From positions 1,736,001 to 1,800,000 of the forward strand of contig NZ_CP012590.1 of assembly GCF_001278845.1 (NCBI RefSeq): a stretch of 64,000 bases of DNA, in the 5' to 3' direction. Positions 48,094-57,443 of this stretch are shown piece after piece. The position numbers and the translations under genes were made by a program. Every line of letters begins with the position of its first letter. Within the stretch, counting starts at the first letter, position 1. Origin of the DNA: Actinomyces sp. oral taxon 414 (GTDB taxonomy: Bacteria; Actinomycetota; Actinomycetes; Actinomycetales; Actinomycetaceae). Below the pieces are notes generated by a model that searched no databases, was not told the origin of the DNA, and was given only the letters and a program-made list of their open reading frames with translations.

Positions 48094-50112
48094 ATGACCG
48101 AGCACGCCGCGGCGCGCCGGCGCCGGGGCCGGGTCCTGGGGCTGTTCCGCCACCACCGCTCCGGCCTGTTCGCGCTGGCGGTCCTGGTGGGGGCGGGTTC
48201 GGGCGGCGCCGCCGTCCTGTTCCGGCTGGGCATTGAGCACTGGACCCTGCTGCTGACCGGCGCGGGGGACTACACCCTGTCCCTGGGGCCGAGCTTCGGG
48301 CTGCTGTCCTTCGCGGGGCGCCGGTTCGTGCTCATCGCGCCGGTGCTCTCGGGGCTGCTCATCGGCCCGCTCATGGCGCGGCTGGGGCGCACGCGCACGG
48401 GCCACGGCGTCAGCGGGGTGATGTCCTCGGCCCAGCACGGCGACGGCTCCATGGCCCCACTCCCGGCCCTGGCGAGCACGGCGGCGGCCACGCTGACGAT
48501 CGGGGGCGGAGGTTCGGTGGGCCCCGAGGGCCCGATCGCCGAGCTGGGGGCGGCGGTGTCCACGCTGGTGAGCCGGCGCCTGGGCCTGCCGGTGCACTTC
48601 CTGCGGCTCCTGGCGGGGGCGGGGACGGCGGCGGGCATCGCCGCGGCGTTCAACGCGCCCCTGGCGGGGGCCTTCTTCGCCATGGAGGTGGTGCTCCTGG
48701 ACTTCACCCTGGATGCCTTCGCCTTCGTGGTGCTCGCCTGCGTGTCCTCCACCGTGCTGTCCCACCACCTGCTGGGCACGACCCTGTCCCTGTCCCTGCC
48801 CAGGCTCGACCTGGCCGGCGACGCCCAGCTGGGGTGGGTCGCACTGCTGGGCGTGATCGGGGGCGTGGCCGGGGTGGGCTTCTCCCGCTGCGTGTCGGTC
48901 ACGGCGGATCTGACGGCGCGGGCGGCGGGGCGGGCGCGCCTGCCCGTCTGGCTCCGCCCGGTCCTGGGCGGGGTGCTCGTGGGCCTCATGCTCCTGGTGG
49001 TCCCCGAGACCTACGGGGAGTCCTCGGCGGTGCTCAACCGGGCCCTGGACGGGCGCTACACGGCGGCGGCCCTGCTGGGGCTGGCGGTGGCCAAGGCGGT
49101 GGCGACCTCGGTGACGCTGGGCACCGGGTTCGCCGGCGGGGTCTTCGCCCCGTCCCTGTGCATCGGGGGGATGCTCGGGGCGGCGATGGGGATGCTGGCC
49201 GCGCCGGACTCGCCGACGGCGGCCGCGGTCTTCGGCGTCATCGGCATGGGGGCGGTCTTCGCGGGGGCCGCCCGCGCCCCCATTACCGGAGTGGTCCTCA
49301 TTATTGAGATGACCGGCCAGTACGACCTGCTGGTGCCGCTCATGCTGGCGGTGGTCCTGGCGACGGTGACGGGGCGCTTCCTGACCCGCACGACGATCTA
49401 CACCGAGACGCTGCGCCGCCGCGGCCAGGACCCGGAGGACCCGATGCGCACCACGCTGGTGGGCCGCGCCGACGCCCGCTCGCTCATGCACGAGCCCCCC
49501 GCCGTGCTCGACGAGGACGACCCCCCGGCGCGGGCGGCCGCGGAGATGGCCCGCACGGGCTCGACGGTGCTGCCGGTCACCCGGCGCCCGGACCCGCCGG
49601 GCATCCGCGCCGGCACCGCGCCCCCGGCCGGCGTCGGGCCCGTCCAGTCCGGCGAGTCCGACCGGGCTCCGGCCGCCAGCGCCGTCGCACCCGCAGGTGA
49701 CGCCGCCCCGTCCGCCGATGCCAGCGGCGCCCGGCCCGCCGACGCCGTCGCACCCGCCGACGACGGGGACGGGATCCTGCTCGGCTGCCTGGACGCCGTC
49801 ACGCTCGCCCAGGCGGCCCTCGACCCGCGGGCGGCGGACCGGGTGGGCGAACTCCCCCTGTCCGAGCACCACGTCCTGGCCTCCGACGGGGCGACCAGCG
49901 TCCTGGGGGCGCTGGTGCGCGACGGCTTCAGCGCGCTGCCCGTCGTCGAGGCGCGCCCGCGGGGCTTCGCGCTGGTGGGCTGGGTGACGCGCGAGCAGAT
50001 GGTCGAGCGCGTCTACCGCCAGCAGCGCCGCGCCTTCGAGGAGGCGCAGGTGCGCACCTCCTTGGGCGCGCGCGTGCAGCAGCGCTGGCGCGGGCGCTCC
50101 GCCCGCACCTGA
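48094..50112 (+). CDS. CLC family chloride channel/transporter with C-terminal CBS region
   Basis: A 672-residue membrane protein. The CLC selectivity motifs are recognisable: GHGVSGVMSS (GSGIP region), GPEGPIAELGAA (GREGP region, with the gating glutamate kept) and TLGTGFAGGVFAPSL (GxFxP region). The gating Glu leaves transport by either channel or exchanger mechanism open. The C-terminal ~200 residues contain two CBS-like halves separated by an Ala/Pro-rich insert of about 60 residues. It starts 1 bp after the peptidase stop, so the two genes form an operon. Confidence 0.9.
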   Translation: MTEHAAARRRRGRVLGLFRHHRSGLFALAVLVGAGSGGAAVLFRLGIEHWTLLLTGAGDYTLSLGPSFGLLSFAGRRFVLIAPVLSGLLIGPLMARLGRTRTGHGVSGVMSSAQHGDGSMAPLPALASTAAATLTIGGGGSVGPEGPIAELGAAVSTLVSRRLGLPVHFLRLLAGAGTAAGIAAAFNAPLAGAFFAMEVVLLDFTLDAFAFVVLACVSSTVLSHHLLGTTLSLSLPRLDLAGDAQLGWVALLGVIGGVAGVGFSRCVSVTADLTARAAGRARLPVWLRPVLGGVLVGLMLLVVPETYGESSAVLNRALDGRYTAAALLGLAVAKAVATSVTLGTGFAGGVFAPSLCIGGMLGAAMGMLAAPDSPTAAAVFGVIGMGAVFAGAARAPITGVVLIIEMTGQYDLLVPLMLAVVLATVTGRFLTRTTIYTETLRRRGQDPEDPMRTTLVGRADARSLMHEPPAVLDEDDPPARAAAEMARTGSTVLPVTRRPDPPGIRAGTAPPAGVGPVQSGESDRAPAASAVAPAGDAAPSADASGARPADAVAPADDGDGILLGCLDAVTLAQAALDPRAADRVGELPLSEHHVLASDGATSVLGALVRDGFSALPVVEARPRGFALVGWVTREQMVERVYRQQRRAFEEAQVRTSLGARVQQRWRGRSART

Positions 50113-50187
50113 GCCCTCACCGTGGCGCCGCCCCGGCCGGGTCGGGTGCGGCCGGGCGCCGCGATCCGCGAGCACGTCACTTAACCC

Positions 50188-51695
50188 CAATGTCGTTCGG
50201 TTAGGGGTCGGGGTGGGGTGTCAAGATGTGTGTGGTGATGGTGACGGGGTAGGTGGTGCGGTCGGGGTGGGGTGTTCGTGCGCGGTGTTTGGACAGGGCT
50301 CGTTTGATGGCCCTGGTGCGGGTTCGTGGTCGGCGCGGGGGCAGGAGCGCGGCCAGGACGGCGGTGCCGATGGGGCCGGTCAGGTCGGGGCGGTCGGCGG
50401 TGATGTGCTGCGCCAGGACGATCTGGTCGCGGGCCGCGGTCAGGGCGACGGTGAAGGAGGCCCGGTCGGGGTCGGTGCCGGGGCTGGTCAGGACGGCGTC
50501 GGCCATGGCGGTGCGCAGGGCCTGGTAGGCGCACAGCAGGGCCCAGACCTCCTGGAGCACGCCCCGGGGGTGGCGGGCGCGCAGGACCCGTCCGGCGCCC
50601 AGGGCGGACTTGAGCTCGCAGTAGGCGGTCTCGATCTCCCAGCGCTCGTGGTACAGGCGCACCAGCTGGTCGGCGGGGGCCCGGCGGTGGTCGGTCAGGC
50701 TGGTCACCAGTCTCCAGTGCCCGGTGCGCTCGGGGCCGGTGGTGGTGGTGGGGGTGATGCGGGCGTCGATGACCCTGACCCTGGTGCCGCGGGCGTTGGA
50801 CAGCCAGGACCCGTCGGGCAGGACGCGCTCGACATCGAGCCTCAGGGCGCTCGTGCCGGTGCGCACGCGGGTGAGGAAGTCCGAGCCCGCGGACCTGATC
50901 AGGGTCCACATGCCCGTCGATGCCAGGCCCCGGTCGGCCAGGACGAGCATGCCCGGGCCCATGGCGCGGATCAGCCCGGCGGCCAGGGAGGTCTCGCCGA
51001 CCCTGTCCGAGTCGACGGCCGCGGCCAGCAGGCTGCGGGTGGAGGCGGCCAGCAGGGTCACCAGGCGGATCATCGGGTAGCCGGCGCCCGAGCCCCGCCC
51101 GGACCGGCTCTTGGGGAAGGCGGCCCTGTTGGCCTCGGTGTCCGCCACCGCGATCAGGGTGCCGTCCAGGGCCACGACCCTGCGCGAGGCGAACCGGTCC
51201 GCGCCCCCCTGCACGGGCAGGGGGCCGGACAGCAGATCGAACAGCGCCTTGAGGGGGGCCGGCCCCACCCGGCGCATCGCCTGCGAGATCGACGAGGCGC
51301 TCACGGGCTCCACGGGGCGCCCCAGGCCCGCGCACAGGCGCGACCACACCCCGCTCCACCCCACCGATCCGAACAGCGCCCCCGCCAGCAGCAGGTAGAC
51401 CACCACCCGCGACGGCAGGCGCCGCACGCGCCGCTGCACGCCGCCCCCCGCCTCCAGTGCCGCATCGACCATCTCGAAGGGAACCACCTGGGTCAACTCG
51501 CCCAGGTGACCGGGGGCGAACACGTCCGGCGCCGAAGGGCGCATGGCACAATCACACACAGCAGGCCTTGTCTAAGAGAACGGATCAGTCTTGGCGGACC
51601 GACCCACTCCTACAAGGCCTGCGCCCACCACCAAACCGACACGCCGCCCACCCACCTCTTGACACCCCACCCCAACCCCTAACCGAACGACATTG
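50188..51695 (-). mobile_element. IS4-family insertion sequence, copy 1
   Basis: 1508 bp, with ~39-bp terminal inverted repeats (outermost CAATGTCGTTCGGTTAGGGG) differing at one base. It is flanked by a 10-bp direct repeat CACTTAACCC (50178-50187 and 51696-51705), the target duplication. An apparently identical second copy sits at 61032-62539 with the same target duplication. It lies between the CLC gene and a hairpin repeat it has split. Confidence 0.95.
50201..51559 (-). CDS. IS4-family transposase (copy 1)
   Basis: A 452-residue DDE transposase. The first Asp is in ALDGTLIAVAD, the second in MLVLADRGLAS, and the Glu lies in the IS4 signature Y-x2-R-x3-E-x6-K (YHERWEIETAYCELK). The gene is intact, with a full reading frame between the element's ends, so the copy is probably active. 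The C-terminal tail is Arg/Thr/Pro/His-rich. Confidence 0.95.
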   Translation of the reverse strand: MCDCAMRPSAPDVFAPGHLGELTQVVPFEMVDAALEAGGGVQRRVRRLPSRVVVYLLLAGALFGSVGWSGVWSRLCAGLGRPVEPVSASSISQAMRRVGPAPLKALFDLLSGPLPVQGGADRFASRRVVALDGTLIAVADTEANRAAFPKSRSGRGSGAGYPMIRLVTLLAASTRSLLAAAVDSDRVGETSLAAGLIRAMGPGMLVLADRGLASTGMWTLIRSAGSDFLTRVRTGTSALRLDVERVLPDGSWLSNARGTRVRVIDARITPTTTTGPERTGHWRLVTSLTDHRRAPADQLVRLYHERWEIETAYCELKSALGAGRVLRARHPRGVLQEVWALLCAYQALRTAMADAVLTSPGTDPDRASFTVALTAARDQIVLAQHITADRPDLTGPIGTAVLAALLPPRRPRTRTRAIKRALSKHRARTPHPDRTTYPVTITTHILTPHPDP

Positions 51696-51748
51696 CACTT
51701 AACCCGCGAGCACGTACCTCTAGCAGACGTGCTCGCGGGTTAAGTGAC
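51696..51748. repeat. hairpin repeat with conserved loop ACCTCTAGCAG, split by the IS4 element
   Basis: Left arm 51696-51715, loop ACCTCTAGCAG (51716-51726), right arm 51727-51748. Removing the IS and one CACTTAACCC copy restores a perfect 22-bp stem (GTCACTTAACCCGCGAGCAC plus GT), which can extend to ~32 bp with a few mismatches using the DNA left of the IS. A relative with a different stem but nearly the same loop is at 62540-62619. Confidence 0.85.
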
Positions 51749-51793
51749 GTACTCGGGACTGCCCGGCGATCTCAGGGCCGCCCGGGCCCGCCC

Positions 51794-52318
51794 TCAGGGG
51801 CGCCTGCCGGGCGACTGGGTGCGCGCCCGCTCGCTCAGGGAGGCACTGAGCTCGTCCATGCGCTCGGCCGTCACGACAATGCGCCGCGGGTCGGAGAACC
51901 ACATCCACACCGCCGAGACCGCCGGCAGAACCAGGGGCAGGAAGGCCAGGCGGCGCCCGCCGTCGGCCCACACGCTGACCTCCAGGCCGGGGGCCGTGCC
52001 CGTCCAGGTCAGCAGCCCGAACAGCACCGCCCCCGTCAGCAGGGCCGTCAGGCTCATCCAGCCGATCATCCGCATGCGCCGGCCGTTGTGCGCCACGCAC
52101 ACGGCGGCGAGCACGTGGAGCGCCCCGGCGGCAATATTGAGGGACCGGACCACCGGGGCGTCGCCGGGGTCGCGAATGAGCTCCACCGCGGCCGGGCACA
52201 GGATCACCGCCCCGAGCACGGCCAGGGCCACCACGAGGATCCGGCTCCAGCCCCGGGCGGGGCGGCGGCGATCATCGATCGTGCGGATGACGACGCCCTC
52301 GGGCGCAGCGGGCTCCAT
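51794..52318 (-). CDS. hypothetical four-helix membrane protein
   Basis: A 174-residue protein with about four transmembrane segments (ILVVALAVLGAVILC, SLNIAAGALHVLAAVCV, MIGWMSLTALLTGAVLFGLL, LAFLPLVLPAVSAVWMWF) and a short cytosolic tail. I recognise no functional motif. The ATG at 52318 has AGGAGG with ~9-nt spacing. It is divergent from pepA across a 112-bp intergenic region. Confidence 0.7.
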   Translation of the reverse strand: MEPAAPEGVVIRTIDDRRRPARGWSRILVVALAVLGAVILCPAAVELIRDPGDAPVVRSLNIAAGALHVLAAVCVAHNGRRMRMIGWMSLTALLTGAVLFGLLTWTGTAPGLEVSVWADGGRRLAFLPLVLPAVSAVWMWFSDPRRIVVTAERMDELSASLSERARTQSPGRRP

Positions 52319-52416
52319 GGGAAGACGACCTCCTGGGTGGGGACGGCCGGACGGACTCCCCGCCGCGGGCCGCGCGCCGCCGCGCCGCGGGGTGAGGGCC
52401 GTCGCTCGCGGGACAC

Positions 52417-52422
52417 TACCAT
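52417..52422 (+). promoter_or_regulatory. -10 box for pepA (probably leaderless)
   Basis: TACCAT ends 8 bases before the pepA ATG, and there is no Shine-Dalgarno sequence between them. Confidence 0.45.
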
Positions 52423-52430
52423 TGCGGGCT

Positions 52431-54017
52431 ATGAGCGCCCACGACCGACCCCGCCGCACTGTCTTGGACCTGACGAGCCGGGCGCCCGCCGCGCTTGGGG
52501 CCGAGGTCCTCGTCCTGGCCGCGCGGGCCGCATCCGGGCCCGCCGGCGTTAGGACCGACGCCGCCCCCGCGCCCCGGGCCGCCGTCCTGACCGACGGCGT
52601 GGACACGGCGGGCATAGACGTGGGGGCCCTGGAGGGGCTCCTGCCGACCCTGGGCTTCACCGGCGGCCTCGACGAGGTGGTCCGCCTGCCCGCCGCGGTC
52701 CTGGGTGGGATCGCCGCCGGCACCGTCCTGGTCGTGGGCACCGGACGCGAGCTGGAGCGGGCCGCCGATCCCGCCGACGACGCCGCCGCCCTGGGCGCCA
52801 CGCGCGCCGGAGTGCTGGGCCGGGCCGCGGGCCGGGCGGTGCGCGCCCTGGCCGGGTCGGCCGACGCGGTCCTGGCCCTGCCGGCCGCCGACGAGTCCGA
52901 GTTGACGGCCGTGGCCGAGGGCGCGGCCTGCGCCGCCCACACCTGGAGCGGGCGCTCCGGCGCCGCGGCCCCGCCGGGACGCCTCGTCGTCGCCGCGCCC
53001 CCGGCCGACGGGGCGCTCGCGGCCGCCGTGACCGCGCGCGCCGAGGCCCTGGCCGACGCCGTGCACCTGATCCGCGACCTGGTCGACGAGCCGCCCAACC
53101 GCCTGACCCCGGCCGTCTTCGCCGCGCGCGCCGCGACCCTGGCCGACGCCGCCGGCCTGGAGGCGGAGGTCCTCGACGAGGCGGCGCTGGAGGAGGGCGG
53201 CTTCGGCGGCATTGTCGGCGTGGGTCGGGGCTCGACCCGCCCGCCGCGCCTGGTGCGCGTGACCTGGGCGCCGCGACGGGCCCGCTCGCGCGTGGCCCTG
53301 GTCGGCAAGGGCATCACCTTCGACTCCGGCGGCCTGTCCCTCAAGCCGCCGGCCTCCATGCCGGAGATGAAGTCGGACATGGCCGGGGCCGCCACGGTCC
53401 TGGGCGTCGTCCTGGCCGCGGCCCGCCAGGAGCTGGCGGTGCGCGTGGACGCCTGGCTGGCGCTGGCGGAGAACATGCCCGGCGGCGGCGCCCAGCGGCC
53501 CAGCGACATCATCACCATGTACGACGGCACCACCGTCGAGATCACGAACACCGACGCCGAGGGCCGCCTCGTCCTGGCCGACGCCCTGGCCCGGGCGGTC
53601 CAGGACAGGCCCGACGCCGTCATCGACGTCGCCACCCTCACCGGCGCCCAGATCGTAGCCCTAGGCGAGCGGGTCGGCGCCGTCATGGGCACCCCGGCCC
53701 TGCGCCGGGAGGTCGTGGAGGCCGCCGCCCGGGCGGGCGAGGCCCTGTGGCCCATGCCCCTGCCCGCGCACCTGCGGGCCAAGCTCGACAGCCCCTTCGC
53801 GCACCTGCGCAACGCCGCGGTGGGCGACCGCGCCGGCGGCATGCTCGTGGCCGGGCTGTTCCTGCGCGAGTTCGTGGGCCGCACGCCGTGGGCGCACCTG
53901 GACGTGGCGGGCCCGGCCTACAACGGCAAGGCCCCCTGGGGCGCCACTCCCGCGGGCGGGACCGGCGCGGGCGCGGCCGCGCTCCTGGAGCTGCTGCGCG
54001 CCCGGGCCCGCGCCTGA
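52431..54017 (+). CDS. pepA: leucyl aminopeptidase (M17)
   Basis: A 528-residue M17 metallopeptidase that removes N-terminal residues from peptides in the cytosol. The catalytic C-terminal domain has the metal ligands and lysine in GKGITFDSGGLSLK and MKSDMAGAA, and the family signature NTDAEGRLVLADAL at about residue 373. The N-terminal domain is Ala-rich and less conserved. The ATG at 52431 has no RBS and appears leaderless. The last ~20 bp around its stop codon are repeated 56 bp downstream (54005 and 54061). Confidence 0.93.
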   Translation: MSAHDRPRRTVLDLTSRAPAALGAEVLVLAARAASGPAGVRTDAAPAPRAAVLTDGVDTAGIDVGALEGLLPTLGFTGGLDEVVRLPAAVLGGIAAGTVLVVGTGRELERAADPADDAAALGATRAGVLGRAAGRAVRALAGSADAVLALPAADESELTAVAEGAACAAHTWSGRSGAAAPPGRLVVAAPPADGALAAAVTARAEALADAVHLIRDLVDEPPNRLTPAVFAARAATLADAAGLEAEVLDEAALEEGGFGGIVGVGRGSTRPPRLVRVTWAPRRARSRVALVGKGITFDSGGLSLKPPASMPEMKSDMAGAATVLGVVLAAARQELAVRVDAWLALAENMPGGGAQRPSDIITMYDGTTVEITNTDAEGRLVLADALARAVQDRPDAVIDVATLTGAQIVALGERVGAVMGTPALRREVVEAAARAGEALWPMPLPAHLRAKLDSPFAHLRNAAVGDRAGGMLVAGLFLREFVGRTPWAHLDVAGPAYNGKAPWGATPAGGTGAGAAALLELLRARARA

Positions 54018-54128
54018 GACGCCGGGCCGGCCCCCGCGAGGAGGTCGCCCGCCGGTGCGCGCCCGCGCCTGAGACGCCGGGCGCCGTCGTCGTCCCGTGA
54101 TGAATATGACGGGATTCACGGCCGCAAC

Positions 54129-54142
54129 GGGACTCTAGTCCC
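54129..54142. promoter_or_regulatory. DosR-box-like palindrome upstream of lpd
   Basis: GGGACTCTAGTCCC is a perfect inverted repeat outside its central two bases and has the same GGGACT-N2-AGTCCC form as the pflB site. It lies about 107 bp before the lpd start, in a 231-bp gap. A second inverted pair (TCCCGT...ACGGGA) lies just upstream near 54095-54113. Confidence 0.5.
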
Positions 54143-54248
54143 TCCACCGGCGCCGGTTCTCCCCCTGCCCGCCCCGCTCAGGTGCAACAATGACGCCCGT
54201 GCCGGAACGCCCCACCCGGGCGGAGGACATCGACGAGGAGAGTTTTTC

Positions 54249-55622
54249 GTGACAGACACCGTCTACGACATGGTCGTCCTGGGCGCGGGCTCGGGCGGCT
54301 ACGCCGCGGCCCTGCGCGGGGCCCAGCTGGGCCTGCGGGTCGCCCTCATCGAGGCCGACAGGGTCGGCGGCACCTGCCTGCACCGCGGATGCGTCCCCAC
54401 CAAGGCGATCCTCCACGCCGCCGAGACCGTCGACGCCGTCCGCGGCGCGCGCGCCCTGGGCGTGGACGCCGAGCTGCGCGGCGTGGACATGACGGCCCTC
54501 AACGCCTACAAGGACTCCATCGTCACCCGGATGTACAAGGGCCTGCAGGGCCTGATCGCCTCGCGCGGCATCGACCTCATCACCGGGCGGGGGCGCCTGG
54601 CCGGCGCCGGAGCCGTCGAGGTGGACGGCCGGGCGGTGCGCGGCCGGAACATCGTCCTGGCCACCGGCTCGTACTCCAAGACCATCGGCCAACACATCGA
54701 CGACCGCGTCCTGACCTCCGAGGGCGCCCTGCGGCTCGAGCGCCTCCCCGCCTCCGCCGTCGTGCTGGGCGGCGGCGTCATCGGCGTCGAATTCGCCTCC
54801 GCCTGGGCCTCCCTGGGCGCCCGCGTCACCATTATCGAGGCCCTGCCCCGCCTGGTGCCGGGCGAGGACGAGGCCGTGTCCAAGCAGCTCGAGCGGGCCT
54901 TCCGCAAGCGCCGGATCGCCGTGCGCACCAACACCATGTTCGAGTCCGTCGAGCGCCACGACGGCGGCGTGACCGTGCACACGCAGGACGGTAAGACCCA
55001 CGACGCCGAGGTGCTCCTCATCGCCGTCGGCCGCGGCCCGGTCACCGCGGACCTGGGCTACGAGCAGGCGGGCGTGGCCATGGACCGCGGCTTCGTGACG
55101 ACCGACGCGTTCGGGCGCACCAGCGCGCCGGGCGTGTGGGCCGTGGGCGACATCGTCCCCGGCGTCCAGCTCGCCCACCGCGGCTTCGCCCAGGGCATTG
55201 TGGTGGCGGAGAAGATCGCCGGGCTCGACCCCGTCCCGGTCGACGACGCCCTGGTCCCCCGGGTCACCTTCTGCGAGCCCGAGATCGCCTCGGTGGGCCT
55301 GACCGAGGCCCGGGCCCGGCAGGTCCACGGCGCGGACGCCGTGACCACCGCCGAGTTCAACGTCGCCGGCAACGCCAAGAGCCAGATCCTGGGCGCGCAG
55401 GGCTTCGTCAAGCTCGTCTCCCTCAAGGACGGCCCCATCGTCGGCTTCCACGCCATCGGCGCCCGCATGGGCGAGCAGGTCGGCGAGGGCCAGCTCATCG
55501 TGAACTGGGAGGCCGACGCCGACGACGTCGCCGCGCTGGTCCACGCCCACCCCACCCAGAACGAGACCCTCGGCGAGGCCGCAATGGCCCTCGCCGGCAA
55601 GCCGCTGCACAACCACGGCTGA
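54249..55622 (+). CDS. lpdA: dihydrolipoyl dehydrogenase (E3)
   Basis: A 457-residue FAD flavoprotein disulfide reductase. It has the FAD motif GAGSGGYAAA, the redox cysteines C43/C48 (GGTCLHRGCVPTK), the NAD motif VLGGGVIGVEFASAW and the C-terminal active-site HAHPTQNETLGE. It reoxidises dihydrolipoyl groups of 2-oxoacid dehydrogenase complexes. GTG start with GAGGAG upstream; it is 39 bp before the E2 gene, so they form an operon. Confidence 0.95.
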   Translation: MTDTVYDMVVLGAGSGGYAAALRGAQLGLRVALIEADRVGGTCLHRGCVPTKAILHAAETVDAVRGARALGVDAELRGVDMTALNAYKDSIVTRMYKGLQGLIASRGIDLITGRGRLAGAGAVEVDGRAVRGRNIVLATGSYSKTIGQHIDDRVLTSEGALRLERLPASAVVLGGGVIGVEFASAWASLGARVTIIEALPRLVPGEDEAVSKQLERAFRKRRIAVRTNTMFESVERHDGGVTVHTQDGKTHDAEVLLIAVGRGPVTADLGYEQAGVAMDRGFVTTDAFGRTSAPGVWAVGDIVPGVQLAHRGFAQGIVVAEKIAGLDPVPVDDALVPRVTFCEPEIASVGLTEARARQVHGADAVTTAEFNVAGNAKSQILGAQGFVKLVSLKDGPIVGFHAIGARMGEQVGEGQLIVNWEADADDVAALVHAHPTQNETLGEAAMALAGKPLHNHG

Positions 55623-55661
55623 GCCGCGGGCCGAGCAGCGCAGAGAGTGAGGAAAGACAGC

Positions 55662-57167
55662 ATGTCCGAGTCCGTGAAGATGCCCGCACTGGGCGAGTCC
55701 GTCACCGAGGGGACCGTCTCCTCCTGGCTCAAGGCCGTGGGCGACTCCGTCGAGGTCGACGAGCCGCTGCTCGAGGTCGCCACCGACAAGGTCGACACCG
55801 AGGTCCCCTCCCCCGCGGCCGGCACCGTCCTGGAGATCCTCGTGCCCGAGGACGAGACCGTCGACGTCGGCACCGTCCTGGCCATTATCGGCGACCCCTC
55901 CGAGGCCTCCCCCGCGCCGACGCCGTCTATCCCGGCCGCGTCCGCGCCAGCGCCCGCAGTGGCGGAGCCCGTCCAGCCCGCCGCGGCGCCCGCTCAGCCC
56001 CCGGCCCCCGCGGGCCCCGCCGCTCCGGCTCAGTCCGCCCCGGCCCCCGCGGGCCCCGCCGCAACCGCGGCGACGCCCGCCGTCCCGGCCACCGCCTCCG
56101 CTGCGATCCCGGCCCAGCCCGCCCGGCCTGAGCCGGCCCCCGTCCAGCCCGCGGCTCCCACGGGCCCGGCCGCACCCGCCGCCGCCCCCGCGGCTCCTGC
56201 CGTCGCCTCCGCGGCCTACGTCACCCCGATCGTGCGCAAGCTGGCGCGCGACAAGGGCGTGGACCTGACCGCCGTCAGCGGCACCGGCGTGGGCGGGCGC
56301 ATCCGCAAGGAGGACGTCCAGAAGGCCGCCGCCCAGGCCGAGGAGGCCAGGAGGGCGGCCGAGGCGCGGGCCGCCGCGGCGTCCGCGGCTCCCGCGGGCC
56401 CGGCCGCGCCCGCCCCCGCCGCGCCGACCCGGCCCGCCGTCGACACGACGCTGCGCGGCCGGACGGAGAAGATGAGCCGCCTGCGCCAGGTCATCGCCGA
56501 GCGCATGATCGACTCGCTGCGCACCTCCGCGCAGCTGACCACCGTCGTCGAGGTCGACGTCACCCGCGTCGCCTCCCTGCGCGCCCGCGCCAAGGACGGC
56601 TTCCTGGCCAAGAACGGCACGAAGCTCACCTTCCTGCCCTTCTTCGTGGCCGCGGCCACCGAGGCGCTCAAGGCCCACCCGAAGCTCAACGCGACGATCG
56701 ACGGCAAGCAGGTCGCCTACCACGACGTCGAGCACATCGGCATCGCGGTCGACACCCCGCGCGGCCTGCTCGTGCCCGTGGTCAAGAACGCCGGCGACCT
56801 CAACATCCCCGGCCTGGCCAGGCGCATCAACGACCTGGCCGCCCGCACCCGCGCCAGCAAGGTCGACCCCGACGAGCTGAGCGGCTCGACCTTCACCATC
56901 ACCAACACCGGCTCCGGCGGCGCCCTGTTCGACACCCCGATCATCAACCAGCCCGAGGTCGCCATCCTCGGCCTGGGCGCGATCACCAAGCAGCCGCGCG
57001 TGGTCGCCGACGCCGACGGCAACGAGGCGATCGCCGTGCGGTCGGTGTGCCACCTGTCCCTGTCCTACGACCACCGGCTGGTCGACGGCGCGGACGCGGC
57101 CCGCTACCTCATGACCGTCAAGAAGCGCCTGGAGGAGGGCGACTTCGCCGGCGAACTCGGCCTGTGA
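55662..57167 (+). CDS. sucB: dihydrolipoyl acyltransferase (E2) of a 2-oxoacid dehydrogenase complex
   Basis: A 501-residue E2. A single N-terminal lipoyl domain carries lipoyl-Lys43 ([14 protein letters not shown]). A long Ala/Pro linker (~90-185) leads to an E3-binding domain ([20 protein letters not shown]) and the catalytic domain with the motif HRLVDG (H471, D475). Whether it serves 2-oxoglutarate or pyruvate dehydrogenase cannot be told from this alone; actinobacterial relatives are usually labelled SucB. The ATG at 55662 follows GAGGAAAG. It is co-transcribed with lpdA. Confidence 0.9.
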   Translation: MSESVKMPALGESVTEGTVSSWLKAVGDSVEVDEPLLEVATDKVDTEVPSPAAGTVLEILVPEDETVDVGTVLAIIGDPSEASPAPTPSIPAASAPAPAVAEPVQPAAAPAQPPAPAGPAAPAQSAPAPAGPAATAATPAVPATASAAIPAQPARPEPAPVQPAAPTGPAAPAAAPAAPAVASAAYVTPIVRKLARDKGVDLTAVSGTGVGGRIRKEDVQKAAAQAEEARRAAEARAAAASAAPAGPAAPAPAAPTRPAVDTTLRGRTEKMSRLRQVIAERMIDSLRTSAQLTTVVEVDVTRVASLRARAKDGFLAKNGTKLTFLPFFVAAATEALKAHPKLNATIDGKQVAYHDVEHIGIAVDTPRGLLVPVVKNAGDLNIPGLARRINDLAARTRASKVDPDELSGSTFTITNTGSGGALFDTPIINQPEVAILGLGAITKQPRVVADADGNEAIAVRSVCHLSLSYDHRLVDGADAARYLMTVKKRLEEGDFAGELGL

Positions 57168-57178
57168 GGCGCAGCGAC

Positions 57179-57323
57179 CGGCTGAAAAAGGTGGCTCCCG
57201 CATACTTTTAAGCGCCCACTCCCCCGGTCGGCGAACACGCAGTGGCGGTATGACGCCATTCTTCGCGCGCACAAAACCTCCGGGCGCCTGAAAGATATGC
57301 GGGAGCCACCTTTTTCAGCCGGC
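57179..57323. repeat. 145-bp palindromic (MITE-like) element with perfect 27-bp ends
   Basis: The ends 57179-57205 (CCGGCTGAAAAAGGTGGCTC onward) and 57297-57323 are exact reverse complements. Pairing continues inward, imperfectly, to about 40 bp. The A/T tracts (GAAAAAGG, CCTTTTTC) stand out in this GC-rich DNA. It lies between convergent sucB and the Clp_N/SRPBCC gene, so it may also terminate transcription from both sides. Confidence 0.8.
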
Positions 57324-57443
57324 TGCGCCCCAGATCGGCGTCGGTCGGGCGGGTCACGGGCCGCCCGACCGACGCGCACGCCTGAGAGTCAGCGGCGCAG
57401 ACCGCCGATCGCCGAGCCGGCGCCGGTGATGCGGACCCATGAA

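Noticed and set aside
50213..51682. 489-codon plus-strand open frame inside the IS4 element (also at 61057)
   Set aside because: Exact antisense of the transposase gene; Gly/Gln/Ala-rich product without domains.
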